Of a DNA stretch of 64,000 bases, positions 17,488-24,671 are shown piece by piece; positions within the stretch are counted from its first letter, which is position 1, and every line of letters starts with the position of its first letter. This stretch comes from CAWKDC01 sp044445605 (GTDB taxonomy: Bacteria > Pseudomonadota > Gammaproteobacteria > JABCZS01). The DNA is taken from assembly GCA_044445605.1 (NCBI GenBank), contig JBIOEA010000007.1, positions 3,383-67,382 on the forward strand, in the 5' to 3' direction. Position numbers and translations under genes: made by a program. The notes under the pieces were generated by a model, which was given only the letters and a program-made list of their open reading frames with translations, did not search any database and was not told the DNA's origin.

Positions 17488-18696
17488 TCAATTATGCTTT
17501 GCTTTTTTAGCGCCTGGCATCATTTTCTCGAGTAACAGCGTTTTAATTTCTTCATCCTGAGTGAGGCCATAAGCAGTATTTCCTTCCTTATTTTTATGAT
17601 GTACATTCGCGCCGTTGTCTAATAAAAATTTGACAGCAGGAAGGTCGCCTTGGCTAGCTGTAAGCATCAGCAATGTTGCCGAGGTGTCCGGGCATACAAT
17701 ATCAAAGTTTGCTCCTGCATCAGCAAGAGCGTGCAGAATAGTCATATCATTTGGATCATAACCAGCACGTCCTACATAACCATTATTATTGACGGGTCTA
17801 TTGCGCAGTAACAAGTATAAAATCAGAGCAGGCGGGAGTTCGGTGTTTTGTATGTTAGGATCGAATTTTAATTCATGAAGTAAATAGACAACATTCTCCA
17901 TCCTGTGCTCTAGAATAGCGAGGGGCAGCGCTCTGCTGAATACCCTGAAATCTATTTGATTGTATTTTGCAACAATGTGTTTGATAAGGACAAGATTGGA
18001 ATGTGTCAGGATCATTTCAGCGGCCGTCATGGCTTTGTATTGGGTATTGAGCGCGCTTTTCTTGTGCATTTCTTCTAGCAAAATACACACAATGTTGATA
18101 TCAATCATGGGTGATGACAGCGCATAAAGAATAGGCGGCAGATTATTTTCGTCAGCTGCAGTAGCATCAGCGCCTGCTTCTAATAACAATTTAATAACAT
18201 CCATATTTTTTTCTTTGATAGCCATATTCAGTGGTGATTCTTTTCCCTTAAGGGCAGCAAGTTTTGCTAATAAGGTTGCAAATGAACTGCGGATGGTAGA
18301 CATGCGCTTAGGTTCAATAGGCTGTTTTAGAGGACTAGATACTGACAGATCATAGAGATTAATATCATCATTTTCGCTAATGTATAATCTTCTATCGAGC
18401 CTGATATCAATCCAACGGATAAGTTTGTATTTTTCTTTATAAGATTCGATCTCGGCTTCGCGGTACAGATTTTCATAATAATTGGCTTTGAACGTATTGA
18501 TGTCCTGCGAGGACGTGGTCGTTGCAGGGATCGTGGGGGCAGGGCAGGGCAAATTGGGGAAGTCCCGCTTGAATAGATTCATCCACCGAGGCCAATAGTC
18601 ATCCGTACGTTCTTTGTGATTTTTGATTTTTTCAAGTATCTTAATGACCTCTATGCTGCTCAACTGGTTGAATATATTAGAGTATTGATTAATCAT
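17488..18696 (-). CDS. Ankyrin-repeat protein 1 (402 aa), F-box-like N-terminus
   Basis: Residues 1-95 are nearly the same as in the protein encoded at 20182 and end with TDDYWPRWMNLFKRDFPN, a pattern like the end of an F-box (W..LF.RDFP); the F-box reading is tentative. Ankyrin repeats occupy about residues 150-225 (SPLNMAIKEKNMDVIKLLLEAGADATAAD) and 335-390 (DLPAVKFLLDNGANVHHKNKEGNTAYGL). The C-terminus is basic, ending KKAKHN. No signal peptide or membrane segment is seen. Ankyrin proteins of Legionellales are often Dot/Icm substrates acting in host cells, so an effector role is plausible but unproven. Transcription starts from a clear promoter at 18723-18751. Confidence 0.85.
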   Translation of the reverse strand: MINQYSNIFNQLSSIEVIKILEKIKNHKERTDDYWPRWMNLFKRDFPNLPCPAPTIPATTTSSQDINTFKANYYENLYREAEIESYKEKYKLIRWIDIRLDRRLYISENDDINLYDLSVSSPLKQPIEPKRMSTIRSSFATLLAKLAALKGKESPLNMAIKEKNMDVIKLLLEAGADATAADENNLPPILYALSSPMIDINIVCILLEEMHKKSALNTQYKAMTAAEMILTHSNLVLIKHIVAKYNQIDFRVFSRALPLAILEHRMENVVYLLHELKFDPNIQNTELPPALILYLLLRNRPVNNNGYVGRAGYDPNDMTILHALADAGANFDIVCPDTSATLLMLTASQGDLPAVKFLLDNGANVHHKNKEGNTAYGLTQDEEIKTLLLEKMMPGAKKAKHN

Positions 18697-18722
18697 GGGG
18701 TCACCTCTGCGTATGTGTCAGT

Positions 18723-18751
18723 TTTATACCACGTTTCATGGCAAAGTTCAA
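18723..18751 (-). promoter_or_regulatory. Promoter of ankyrin gene 1 (TTGAAC-N17-TATAAA)
   Basis: On the minus strand the -35 TTGAAC (18746-18751) and the -10 TATAAA (18723-18728) are separated by 17 bases. The same hexamers, spacing and flanking bases precede the second ankyrin gene (21426-21454), so the promoter was duplicated with the gene and has been kept. Confidence 0.7.
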
Positions 18752-18783
18752 CTGTCTTTTCCCCTCTTCGGAAGAGGATAACC

Positions 18784-18812
18784 TTGTTTTCCCACTTTGT
18801 CAGGGGTATGAT
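18784..18812 (+). promoter_or_regulatory. Possible promoter of the 446-aa membrane-hairpin gene
   Basis: TTGTTT (18784-18789) and TATGAT (18807-18812) are 17 bases apart, 26 bases before the ATG. The ankyrin gene and this gene are divergent and share the 142-base intergenic region, which also holds a CCTCTTC/GAAGAGG hairpin. Confidence 0.4.
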
Positions 18813-18838
18813 AGTGGGGCGTTTGCCCAGGAGCGTAC

Positions 18839-20179
18839 ATGCATCAATTTTTCGGATCATCGTCCAAAGCGCCTCTCTTAAAAACAGATCGCGAGACACA
18901 AACGGCTGCTTTTCAAAGGGTAGCTACGTTTGCCAAAAAATTAGAAAAACAGGTTGAGCAATTAGTCATAAAATATCCTTCCCCTAGTACGTTGGTACGC
19001 GTCCCTGCAGATAAATTAAAGAATACATTAACAGATTATCGCAGTAAACTCGCGCTCGCCGCGAAAAATAATAGTGATGTTGAGAAGATCAAAGTTCATT
19101 TAGATTTTTTGCATGAAGTTTTGTACGATGAAATACTTTTTTCATACATTACCGTCCCAATGTTTGTTGATAACCTCGGAGTCGCCTTGCGCAGAGGCGG
19201 CTATTTTCGCAAGATTTATCAATACGATCCCGCTTGTCTTGGTGAACCATTTAATTGGAAAGTAAGGAAAACCAATCAACATGGCAGGACAGTTGGAAAT
19301 TTTGTCATGCTAGAAGATTGGGAAAAAGATTTAAATCAGTTTTATAGAGATATTGTGTCAGATATGAAAAAGCTGCCTGAGACAGGCGCGCTAAATTCCG
19401 TTGATAAAATCATTTCAGATTGGGTTGATGAATATGAGTTCAAGGAACTACCTGATTTGCCACGTGAATATCCTCCTGCTGACAACATGCGTGAAGTGCA
19501 GAGGCAGCCTCAACAAAATAATGGCGTTGAACCTCCGCAATTTCAACAAGTGCAGAGGCAGCCTCAACAAAATAATGGCGTCGAACCTCCGCAATTTCAA
19601 CCCTTCATCGCGTACGATGCGTATAAAGGAACTCTTTTCCTTACTCAAAGCATTGCTTGTATACTTGGGGGCTTTACAGGGGAAGATGTTTGTCGCCCTG
19701 AGAGTGAAGATGAACTTTCAGCGCAGGTATTTGCCTACGGGATTGGGTTAGTTATTGGCGCAGGTTTGCTGTGTGTGGGATACGTTAATCGCCAGCCTAT
19801 CAAGGAACGCGTATCCTATTATGCTGACAGAACATGGCGGAATTTATTTCCTGCGCGTCCTGCTGCGGAAGATAGACCACCTATCTGGGAAAACCCTGGT
19901 ATCCCATGGATATGGTATGCGGGGAGTGTCGCATCAGGCTCATGTGTGGGCATGACTATTGCGTCGATGACGGCAGGGAGTCTTGGATTGACATCTGCTC
20001 AGCGCTCCGATACGGGTGAGGTGATCGGTTCAACGCTCACTTCCGAAGGGTGGATGTATTTCGCAGGGTTAACCGTTGGGGCCAGCCTATTTTTCCTCGC
20101 TCTGCTCTGTCATAAATCCATTGAAACCGCATGCGAGCGCATAGGCGATAGAGTGCGTGGGAATAATCGCCCAGGTTAA
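18839..20179 (+). CDS. Membrane-hairpin protein 2 (446 aa), paralogue of the gene at 12665
   Basis: Function unknown. The N-terminal domain (about residues 1-205) aligns with the 354-aa protein through conserved FLHEVLYDE, TVPMF, IYQYD and the FYRDI and DKIISDW positions. A proline/glutamine-rich linker holds two copies of an 18-residue unit (about 220-255). Two hydrophobic hairpins follow: one around residues 260-320 and a second around 360-430 (SEGWMYFAGLTVGASLFFLALL) that matches the single hairpin of the paralogue, so this protein appears to have an extra hairpin. There is no signal peptide. The stop lies two bases before the stop of the convergent ankyrin gene. Confidence 0.75.
   Translation: MHQFFGSSSKAPLLKTDRETQTAAFQRVATFAKKLEKQVEQLVIKYPSPSTLVRVPADKLKNTLTDYRSKLALAAKNNSDVEKIKVHLDFLHEVLYDEILFSYITVPMFVDNLGVALRRGGYFRKIYQYDPACLGEPFNWKVRKTNQHGRTVGNFVMLEDWEKDLNQFYRDIVSDMKKLPETGALNSVDKIISDWVDEYEFKELPDLPREYPPADNMREVQRQPQQNNGVEPPQFQQVQRQPQQNNGVEPPQFQPFIAYDAYKGTLFLTQSIACILGGFTGEDVCRPESEDELSAQVFAYGIGLVIGAGLLCVGYVNRQPIKERVSYYADRTWRNLFPARPAAEDRPPIWENPGIPWIWYAGSVASGSCVGMTIASMTAGSLGLTSAQRSDTGEVIGSTLTSEGWMYFAGLTVGASLFFLALLCHKSIETACERIGDRVRGNNRPG
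19496..19603 (+). repeat. 54-bp tandem duplication inside the coding sequence
   Basis: Units 19496-19549 and 19550-19603 differ by one silent change (GTT/GTC) and by the last bases. Each encodes 18 residues starting VQRQPQQNNGVEPPQF. The near identity points to a recent, in-frame duplication. Confidence 0.9.
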
Positions 20180-20181
20180 TC

Positions 20182-21399
20182 TCAATTAAGCTTTGCTTTT
20201 TTAGTGATGGGCATCATTTTCTCGAGTAAGAGCGTTTGGATTCCCTCATCCTCAGTAAGGTCGTAAGCGGTTTCCCCTTTCTTATTTTCAAGACGTACAT
20301 TCGCGCCATTGTCCAATAAAAATTTGACAGCAGGAAGATCGTTTTGTTTGGTTGCAAGCATCAGCAAAGTGAGCGAAGATTCGGGTATTGCACTATCGAA
20401 GTTTGCTCCTGCATCAGCAAAAGCGCGCAGAATAGTCATATCTTCTGGATCATAGTCCGTACGGCCTACATAACCTTTATTTTCGACAGGTTTATGACGC
20501 AGAAGCAAGTATACATGCAGAAGGGATGGGCCATCATTGTTATGCATGTTAGGATCGAATTTTAATTCACGGAGTAAATAGCTAACATGCTCTGCTTTAT
20601 GCTGCTCAATGGCGACGAGGATGGCAGTGGTGAATGCATTGAAATCTATGTGGGCGTATTTAGCGACAATGAGTTTTATATCGTCAATATTGGGGTGTGT
20701 CAGGACCATTTCAGCGGCCGTCATGGTTTTGTATGGGATATTGAGTGCATTTCTCTTGTGCATTGCCTCCAACAAAATGCATACAATGTTGATATTAACC
20801 TCGGTTGATGTGAGTGCATAATAAATAGGCGGCTGATTATCGTTGTCTGCTGCCGTAGCATCGGCGCCTGCTTCTAATAACAATAGAATAGCATCCATGT
20901 ATCCTTCTGTAATAGCGATATTAAGTGGTGATTCTTTTCTTTTAGGGTTGACAAGTTTTGTTAATATCCTTGCGCATGTGCGGCGGATGCGAGACATGAA
21001 TTTAGGCGTAATAGGTTTTTCGTCACCACACTCATCATAATAACGCAGTTTCAGATCAAAGAGAGTATCATCCTGTTTGATAGAGTATAATTTTTCATGG
21101 AGCTGGTCACCAATCCAAAAGATGAGTTTAATTTTATCTAAATAAGATTCGATCTCGGCTTCGCGGTACAGATTTTCATAATAATTAGCTTTGAACGTAT
21201 TGATGTCCTGCGGGGACGTGGTCGTTGCAGGGATCGTGAGGGCAGGGCAGGGTAAATTGGGGAAGTCCCGCTTGAATAGATTCATCCATCGGGGCCAATA
21301 ATCATCCGTACTTACTTTATCCTTTTTGTTTTTTTCAAGTATATTAATGACATGCATGCTGTCCAACTGGTTGAATATATTAGAATATTGATTAATCAT
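20182..21399 (-). CDS. Ankyrin-repeat protein 2 (405 aa), paralogue of ankyrin protein 1
   Basis: The first about 95 residues are nearly identical to the protein encoded at 17488 (TDDYWPRWMNLFKRDFPN and the NTFKANYYENLYREAEIESY block), the middle about 50 residues diverge, and the ankyrin region is similar but not identical (SPLNIAITEGYMDAILLLLEAGADATAAD; DLPAVKFLLDNGANVRLENKKGETAYDL). The C-terminus ends KKAKLN. No signal peptide is seen. The pattern fits a duplication followed by change in the part between the F-box-like head and the ankyrin repeats. Likely a host-interacting protein, by analogy only. Confidence 0.85.
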   Translation of the reverse strand: MINQYSNIFNQLDSMHVINILEKNKKDKVSTDDYWPRWMNLFKRDFPNLPCPALTIPATTTSPQDINTFKANYYENLYREAEIESYLDKIKLIFWIGDQLHEKLYSIKQDDTLFDLKLRYYDECGDEKPITPKFMSRIRRTCARILTKLVNPKRKESPLNIAITEGYMDAILLLLEAGADATAADNDNQPPIYYALTSTEVNINIVCILLEAMHKRNALNIPYKTMTAAEMVLTHPNIDDIKLIVAKYAHIDFNAFTTAILVAIEQHKAEHVSYLLRELKFDPNMHNNDGPSLLHVYLLLRHKPVENKGYVGRTDYDPEDMTILRAFADAGANFDSAIPESSLTLLMLATKQNDLPAVKFLLDNGANVRLENKKGETAYDLTEDEGIQTLLLEKMMPITKKAKLN

Positions 21400-21425
21400 G
21401 GTGGCGCCTCTTCGTATGTGTTAGC

Positions 21426-21454
21426 TTTATACCACTTTTTATGACAAAGTTCAA
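21426..21454 (-). promoter_or_regulatory. Promoter of ankyrin gene 2 (TTGAAC-N17-TATAAA)
   Basis: The -35 TTGAAC (21449-21454) and -10 TATAAA (21426-21431) are 17 bases apart and match the promoter of ankyrin gene 1 base for base in both hexamers. Confidence 0.7.
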
Positions 21455-21480
21455 CTGCTGACAGGGAGGTAGGAGCAGGG

Positions 21481-21625
21481 CAATCGCATCTAATTTCAGG
21501 ACTGTATCAGGCCGCAGGCCTGTGAGATGTAGCCCTGGGTTAGGAGCGCAACGTAACCCAGGGTAATATTCTAGGAGGCCAACGGCCTCAACGTAAACAT
21601 AAATAAAGAATGTAGCGCTGCAGGC
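21481..21625. repeat. Composite palindromic repeat, copy A
   Basis: Four palindromes follow each other: CAGGCCGCAGGCCTG (21508-21522), CCCTGGGTTA (21533-21542) with TAACCCAGGG (21554-21563), GAGGCCAACGGCCTC (21575-21589) and a GTAGCGCTGCAGGCGCG unit (about 21612-21628). The same modules recur around the group II intron (55921-56034 and 57960-58060) and in part at 62934-62966. It lies between the ankyrin and LRR genes. Confidence 0.8.
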
Positions 21626-21638
21626 GCGAAAGAAATTA

Positions 21639-22625
21639 TTAGCAGCAGGTATTTAATCTGCATGAATCTCCGCCTGGAAGAGATCTTTTATTACCTAAGA
21701 TTGGCTTATTTATTTCGAGATTCGGGTATTTCTTCTGAAGCTCCTCAAGCCGGTAAAATGAGCTAACCTCTAATTCATTTTTACCAAAATCAATCTTTTT
21801 TAAGGCGCCGAGATTCCCTTTGTGAAGCAAAGCATCGACAATCGTGTCCACATCTCTTGATGAAAGAGTCATATCTGCCAAATGAAGATTTTCTAATGTA
21901 TTATTTTGCTGCAATGCTCTTGAAAGCATGAGAGCTCCCTCACCCATCTTATTGTCTGATAAGACAAGTGTCTTCCAGCAAGTATTTACAGCAAGTACTT
22001 CAGCAATGTTAACGATCTCCTTTCCTTCATCATCAAGCGAATATTTGAAGCTGACCGCTGTTAATTTCTTGTTTTCTTTAAGCGCCTGCATAATAGGCTC
22101 CATTTTGCTGCCTTTGCCGCAATAAAATGAAAATTCGCGCAAGGAAGCTGTCTTTAAAACGTCCGCTAATTGTTGAGATACATCATTCGTATTTTTATCT
22201 ATGTTTGTGCTCCCGTTAAAATCAAATGATTGTACGCGGTCTTGGCCAGCCAGCGCTGTGAGCAATGCAACGATAGAATGAGAAGCAAGGCCATTTGTAT
22301 ACATGTCTACGTGAACTAAACTATCTTGATGCTTGATAAGGTATGCATAAGCATCAACCGTTTGCGCTGGCAAATCGCGAATCTCTAGAAGGGCCATGCT
22401 TCGTGCGACAATGTTATATGGGCTGGCAGTGCCACCTTGAATATAAAAAAAATCCACCCATTTAGGATCTGCTACGGATGTTAATGATGTGTTATTGGAG
22501 AGATTTTTGTTAAGTTGAACGAGGTTTTCGGTGGCTGATACGTAATCTTTGTTATTGATATCTTTGTTTAGTGCTTCTTTTAAAGATTGTGCCGGTGTTT
22601 TCGATTGGGCATTATATGAATACAT
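21639..22625 (-). CDS. Leucine-rich-repeat protein (328 aa)
   Basis: The ATG at 22625 is chosen because a GGAGG lies nine bases upstream; an earlier in-frame ATG at 22679 has no ribosome site. The central part (about residues 100-310) has ribonuclease-inhibitor-like repeats of about 28 residues, such as CWKTLVLSDNKMGEGALML and TLENLHLADMTLSSRDVDTI. The N-terminal about 90 residues are helical and unassigned. No signal peptide is present. Such proteins are common among Legionellales effectors; that role is inferred from family habits and from the neighbouring ankyrin genes. Confidence 0.8.
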   Translation of the reverse strand: MYSYNAQSKTPAQSLKEALNKDINNKDYVSATENLVQLNKNLSNNTSLTSVADPKWVDFFYIQGGTASPYNIVARSMALLEIRDLPAQTVDAYAYLIKHQDSLVHVDMYTNGLASHSIVALLTALAGQDRVQSFDFNGSTNIDKNTNDVSQQLADVLKTASLREFSFYCGKGSKMEPIMQALKENKKLTAVSFKYSLDDEGKEIVNIAEVLAVNTCWKTLVLSDNKMGEGALMLSRALQQNNTLENLHLADMTLSSRDVDTIVDALLHKGNLGALKKIDFGKNELEVSSFYRLEELQKKYPNLEINKPILGNKRSLPGGDSCRLNTCC

Positions 22626-22721
22626 GTAGAAACCTCCAGTTTGCTCGTATATAACTGTTGTAGTATTTCCTTTTTGCATGAGGCTGTCAATGGGGACGTT
22701 ATCTGCTCATGTTACAATCTA

Positions 22722-22862
22722 CCATTGACAATTTGGCGGTATTTGATAAGGTGTAGGTATGAAATCAATCCTGTTAACGGTCAATCGTCGCCTTGCGAGA
22801 ACACTAAAACCCACGCTTAAAGAACGCGTCCTCTCTTGGGATGACTTCTTACTTGAGTTGTT
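22722..22862 (+). repeat. 141-bp direct repeat, upstream copy (addB start)
   Basis: This segment, from CCATTGACAATTTGGCGG to ACTTGAGTTGTT, is repeated at 24531-24671 with one difference (C at 22816, T at 24626). It contains the addB upstream bases and the first about 35 codons. The two copies bracket a 1,668-base segment carrying the second AlbA_2 gene. Confidence 0.97.
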
Positions 22863-22902
22863 AAATTTGTGTCGTGAAGATTTTCAAAAGAATGGAGGAT
22901 AA
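22759..22902 (+). pseudogene. Truncated 5' fragment of addB
   Basis: Starting at the same ATG context as the intact gene at 24568, the frame reads the first 35 residues of AddB (MKSILLTVNRRLARTL onward) with one substitution, then switches at the repeat border to LNLCREDFQKNGG and stops. It is 47 codons long. The last 13 or so codons come from the inserted segment and may be the tail of a gene carried with it. Confidence 0.85.
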
Positions 22903-22905
22903 CAC

Positions 22906-22965
22906 ATGCGCGGCTATGATAAGTTTGGCTGTACTGTTTCTGTGGAGTGTATGAATGTCCAATAA
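22906..22965 (+). CDS. Possible 19-codon leader or remnant ORF
   Basis: An ATG at 22906 has a GGAGG eight bases upstream and encodes a 19-residue peptide with two cysteines; it ends inside the first codons of the AlbA_2 gene, an arrangement that could couple translation. It could equally be a remnant of the donor locus. Coding status is uncertain. Confidence 0.3.
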   Translation: MRGYDKFGCTVSVECMNVQ

Positions 22966-24487
22966 ATTGCCAATCAACATTGACGATCTTTTGCGGCAGC
23001 GCACCGTTGAAGGTGAACGTATCGAGTATAAAACAGGCTGGAATCCGGATCCAATTCTGCGGACAATTTGCGCATTTGCCAATGATTTTGAAAACCTGGG
23101 TGGTGGTTATGTAGTGATTGGCCAAGGTTGTGATATAAATGGTCAACCAATGTTTCCACCGGTTGGCCTTGAAAATAATCAGCTCGATAAAATTCAGAAA
23201 GAATTGTTGGAGTATTGCCATTTAATTCAGCCGCCGTATTTCCCGGTGTTGAGTATCGAAAAAATTGCAGATCGTCACATAATGGTATTATGGGCCCCTG
23301 GTGGGCAAAATCGTCCTTATAAAGTGCCATCCTCTGTCTCTAATAAGCATAAGATCTCGCATTACTACATTCGACGATATGCAAGTACGGTAGAGGCAAA
23401 AGGCGAAGCAGAGCAAGAATTATTGAGCTTAACGGCGAAAGTACCCTTTGATGATCGTTATGCGCAAACGGCTCGTATTACCGACTTATCGAAAGTACTG
23501 ATGCAATCTTTTTTAACAGAGATTCGTAGCGATCTTGCTGATGATGCAGAAACATTATCCCTCGAAACACTGGGGCGTCAGATGAATGTAATAGGTGGAT
23601 CAGATGAAGCCCCGTTGCCAAAAAATGTGGGCTTGTTATTTTTCAACGACGCCCCTGATCGATTTTTTCCTTGGACACAAATTGATGTGTGCTGGTTCCC
23701 TGAAGGAGCAAGCGGTGATCGGTTTGATGAAAAAACATTTAAGGGTCCTTTGGCGCGGATGACGCGTGAAGCATTAGATTATATTCAGCGGAATTATTTA
23801 TATGAGATAGTCGTGAAGCAAGATCAGAAGGCTGAAGCACAGCGATGTTGGAATTTCCCTTTTGCAGCCATAGAAGAGGCCGTTGTGAATGCGGTATACC
23901 ACCGCTCGTATGAAGAGCGTGAGCCAATCGAGGTGCGGATAAGTTATGATGAGCTGGTTGTCCTAAGTTTTCCAGGGCCAGACAGATCGATCAAATTAGC
24001 TGATTTACAGGCAGGGCGTGCAGTAAGCCGACGGAATCGAAATCGCCGGATTGGCGAGTTTTTAAAAGAATTAGATTTAACCGAAGGCCGCTCTACCGGA
24101 GTGCCAAAGATCCTGAAAGTGATGGCAGTTAACGGCTCGCCTATGCCAATATTTGAAACGGATGGCGAACGGACATCTTTTTTGCTCAGGCTGCCTGTTC
24201 ATCCGTTGGCGCTGGAGAGGGCTGCGGAACGCCAAGATCAGGCTACCATGGAAGTCACCATGGAAGTCACCATGGAAGTCATGGCATTACTGAGGGTGGT
24301 GAAGGGGGAGACGAGTCGGCAGGTGCTACAAACGGCATTAGGGCTTAAAAATGTAGACCACTTCCGTAAAGCCTATATCTTACCGGCTATTAAACAAGGT
24401 TATTTGGAAATGACCTTACCAGACATGCCTCAGAGCAGCAAGCAACGTTACCGTCTTACTGAGAAAGGAAGGAAAATTTTAGAATGA
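22955..24487 (+). CDS. AlbA_2 / HATPase_c_4 regulator inside the addB duplication (510 aa)
   Basis: The protein has an N-terminal AlbA_2 domain (about residues 15-130; GERIEYKTGWNPDP, LGGGYVVIGQG), a GHKL-like ATP-binding region with N-box IEEAVVNAVYHRSYEE near residue 310, the segment LTEGRSTGVPKIL, and a C-terminal winged helix (about 445-510). The two are joined by a TMEV repeat linker from three exact 12-base units (24245-24280); comparable four-residue repeats occur in other family members. This family often accompanies type I restriction-modification genes. It sits in the 1.67-kb segment bounded by the 141-bp repeats, so it is probably the cargo of an insertion event. Catalytic or regulatory role is not established here. 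Confidence 0.85.
   Translation: MSNKLPINIDDLLRQRTVEGERIEYKTGWNPDPILRTICAFANDFENLGGGYVVIGQGCDINGQPMFPPVGLENNQLDKIQKELLEYCHLIQPPYFPVLSIEKIADRHIMVLWAPGGQNRPYKVPSSVSNKHKISHYYIRRYASTVEAKGEAEQELLSLTAKVPFDDRYAQTARITDLSKVLMQSFLTEIRSDLADDAETLSLETLGRQMNVIGGSDEAPLPKNVGLLFFNDAPDRFFPWTQIDVCWFPEGASGDRFDEKTFKGPLARMTREALDYIQRNYLYEIVVKQDQKAEAQRCWNFPFAAIEEAVVNAVYHRSYEEREPIEVRISYDELVVLSFPGPDRSIKLADLQAGRAVSRRNRNRRIGEFLKELDLTEGRSTGVPKILKVMAVNGSPMPIFETDGERTSFLLRLPVHPLALERAAERQDQATMEVTMEVTMEVMALLRVVKGETSRQVLQTALGLKNVDHFRKAYILPAIKQGYLEMTLPDMPQSSKQRYRLTEKGRKILE
24245..24280 (+). repeat. 12-bp tandem repeat x3 in coding sequence
   Basis: ACCATGGAAGTC is repeated three times without a mismatch, giving TMEVTMEVTMEV. 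Gain or loss of a unit would keep the frame and change linker length. Confidence 0.9.
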
Positions 24488-24530
24488 GATTAAAAGAGAA
24501 AGTTGTGGTAATCCTCGGTGGTGGCAGCTG

Positions 24531-24671
24531 CCATTGACAATTTGGCGGTATTTGATAAGGTGTAGGTATGAAATCAATCCTGTTAACGGTCAATCGTCGC
24601 CTTGCGAGAACACTAAAACCCACGTTTAAAGAACGCGTCCTCTCTTGGGATGACTTCTTACTTGAGTTGTT
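24531..24671 (+). repeat. 141-bp direct repeat, downstream copy (5' end of intact addB)
   Basis: This copy matches 22722-22862 at 140 of 141 bases and supplies the start of the functional addB gene, so the insertion left the target gene complete. Confidence 0.97.

Noticed and set aside
13240..24300. CRISPR array, suggested by the short tandem repeats at 13250, 17377, 19496 and 24245
   Set aside because: The units are contiguous or in-frame, with no unique spacers and no cas genes.
22955..24487. Reading the AlbA_2 insertion as a composite transposon
   Set aside because: No transposase or terminal inverted repeats are seen; a 141-bp direct repeat is far longer than the target duplications transposons make.
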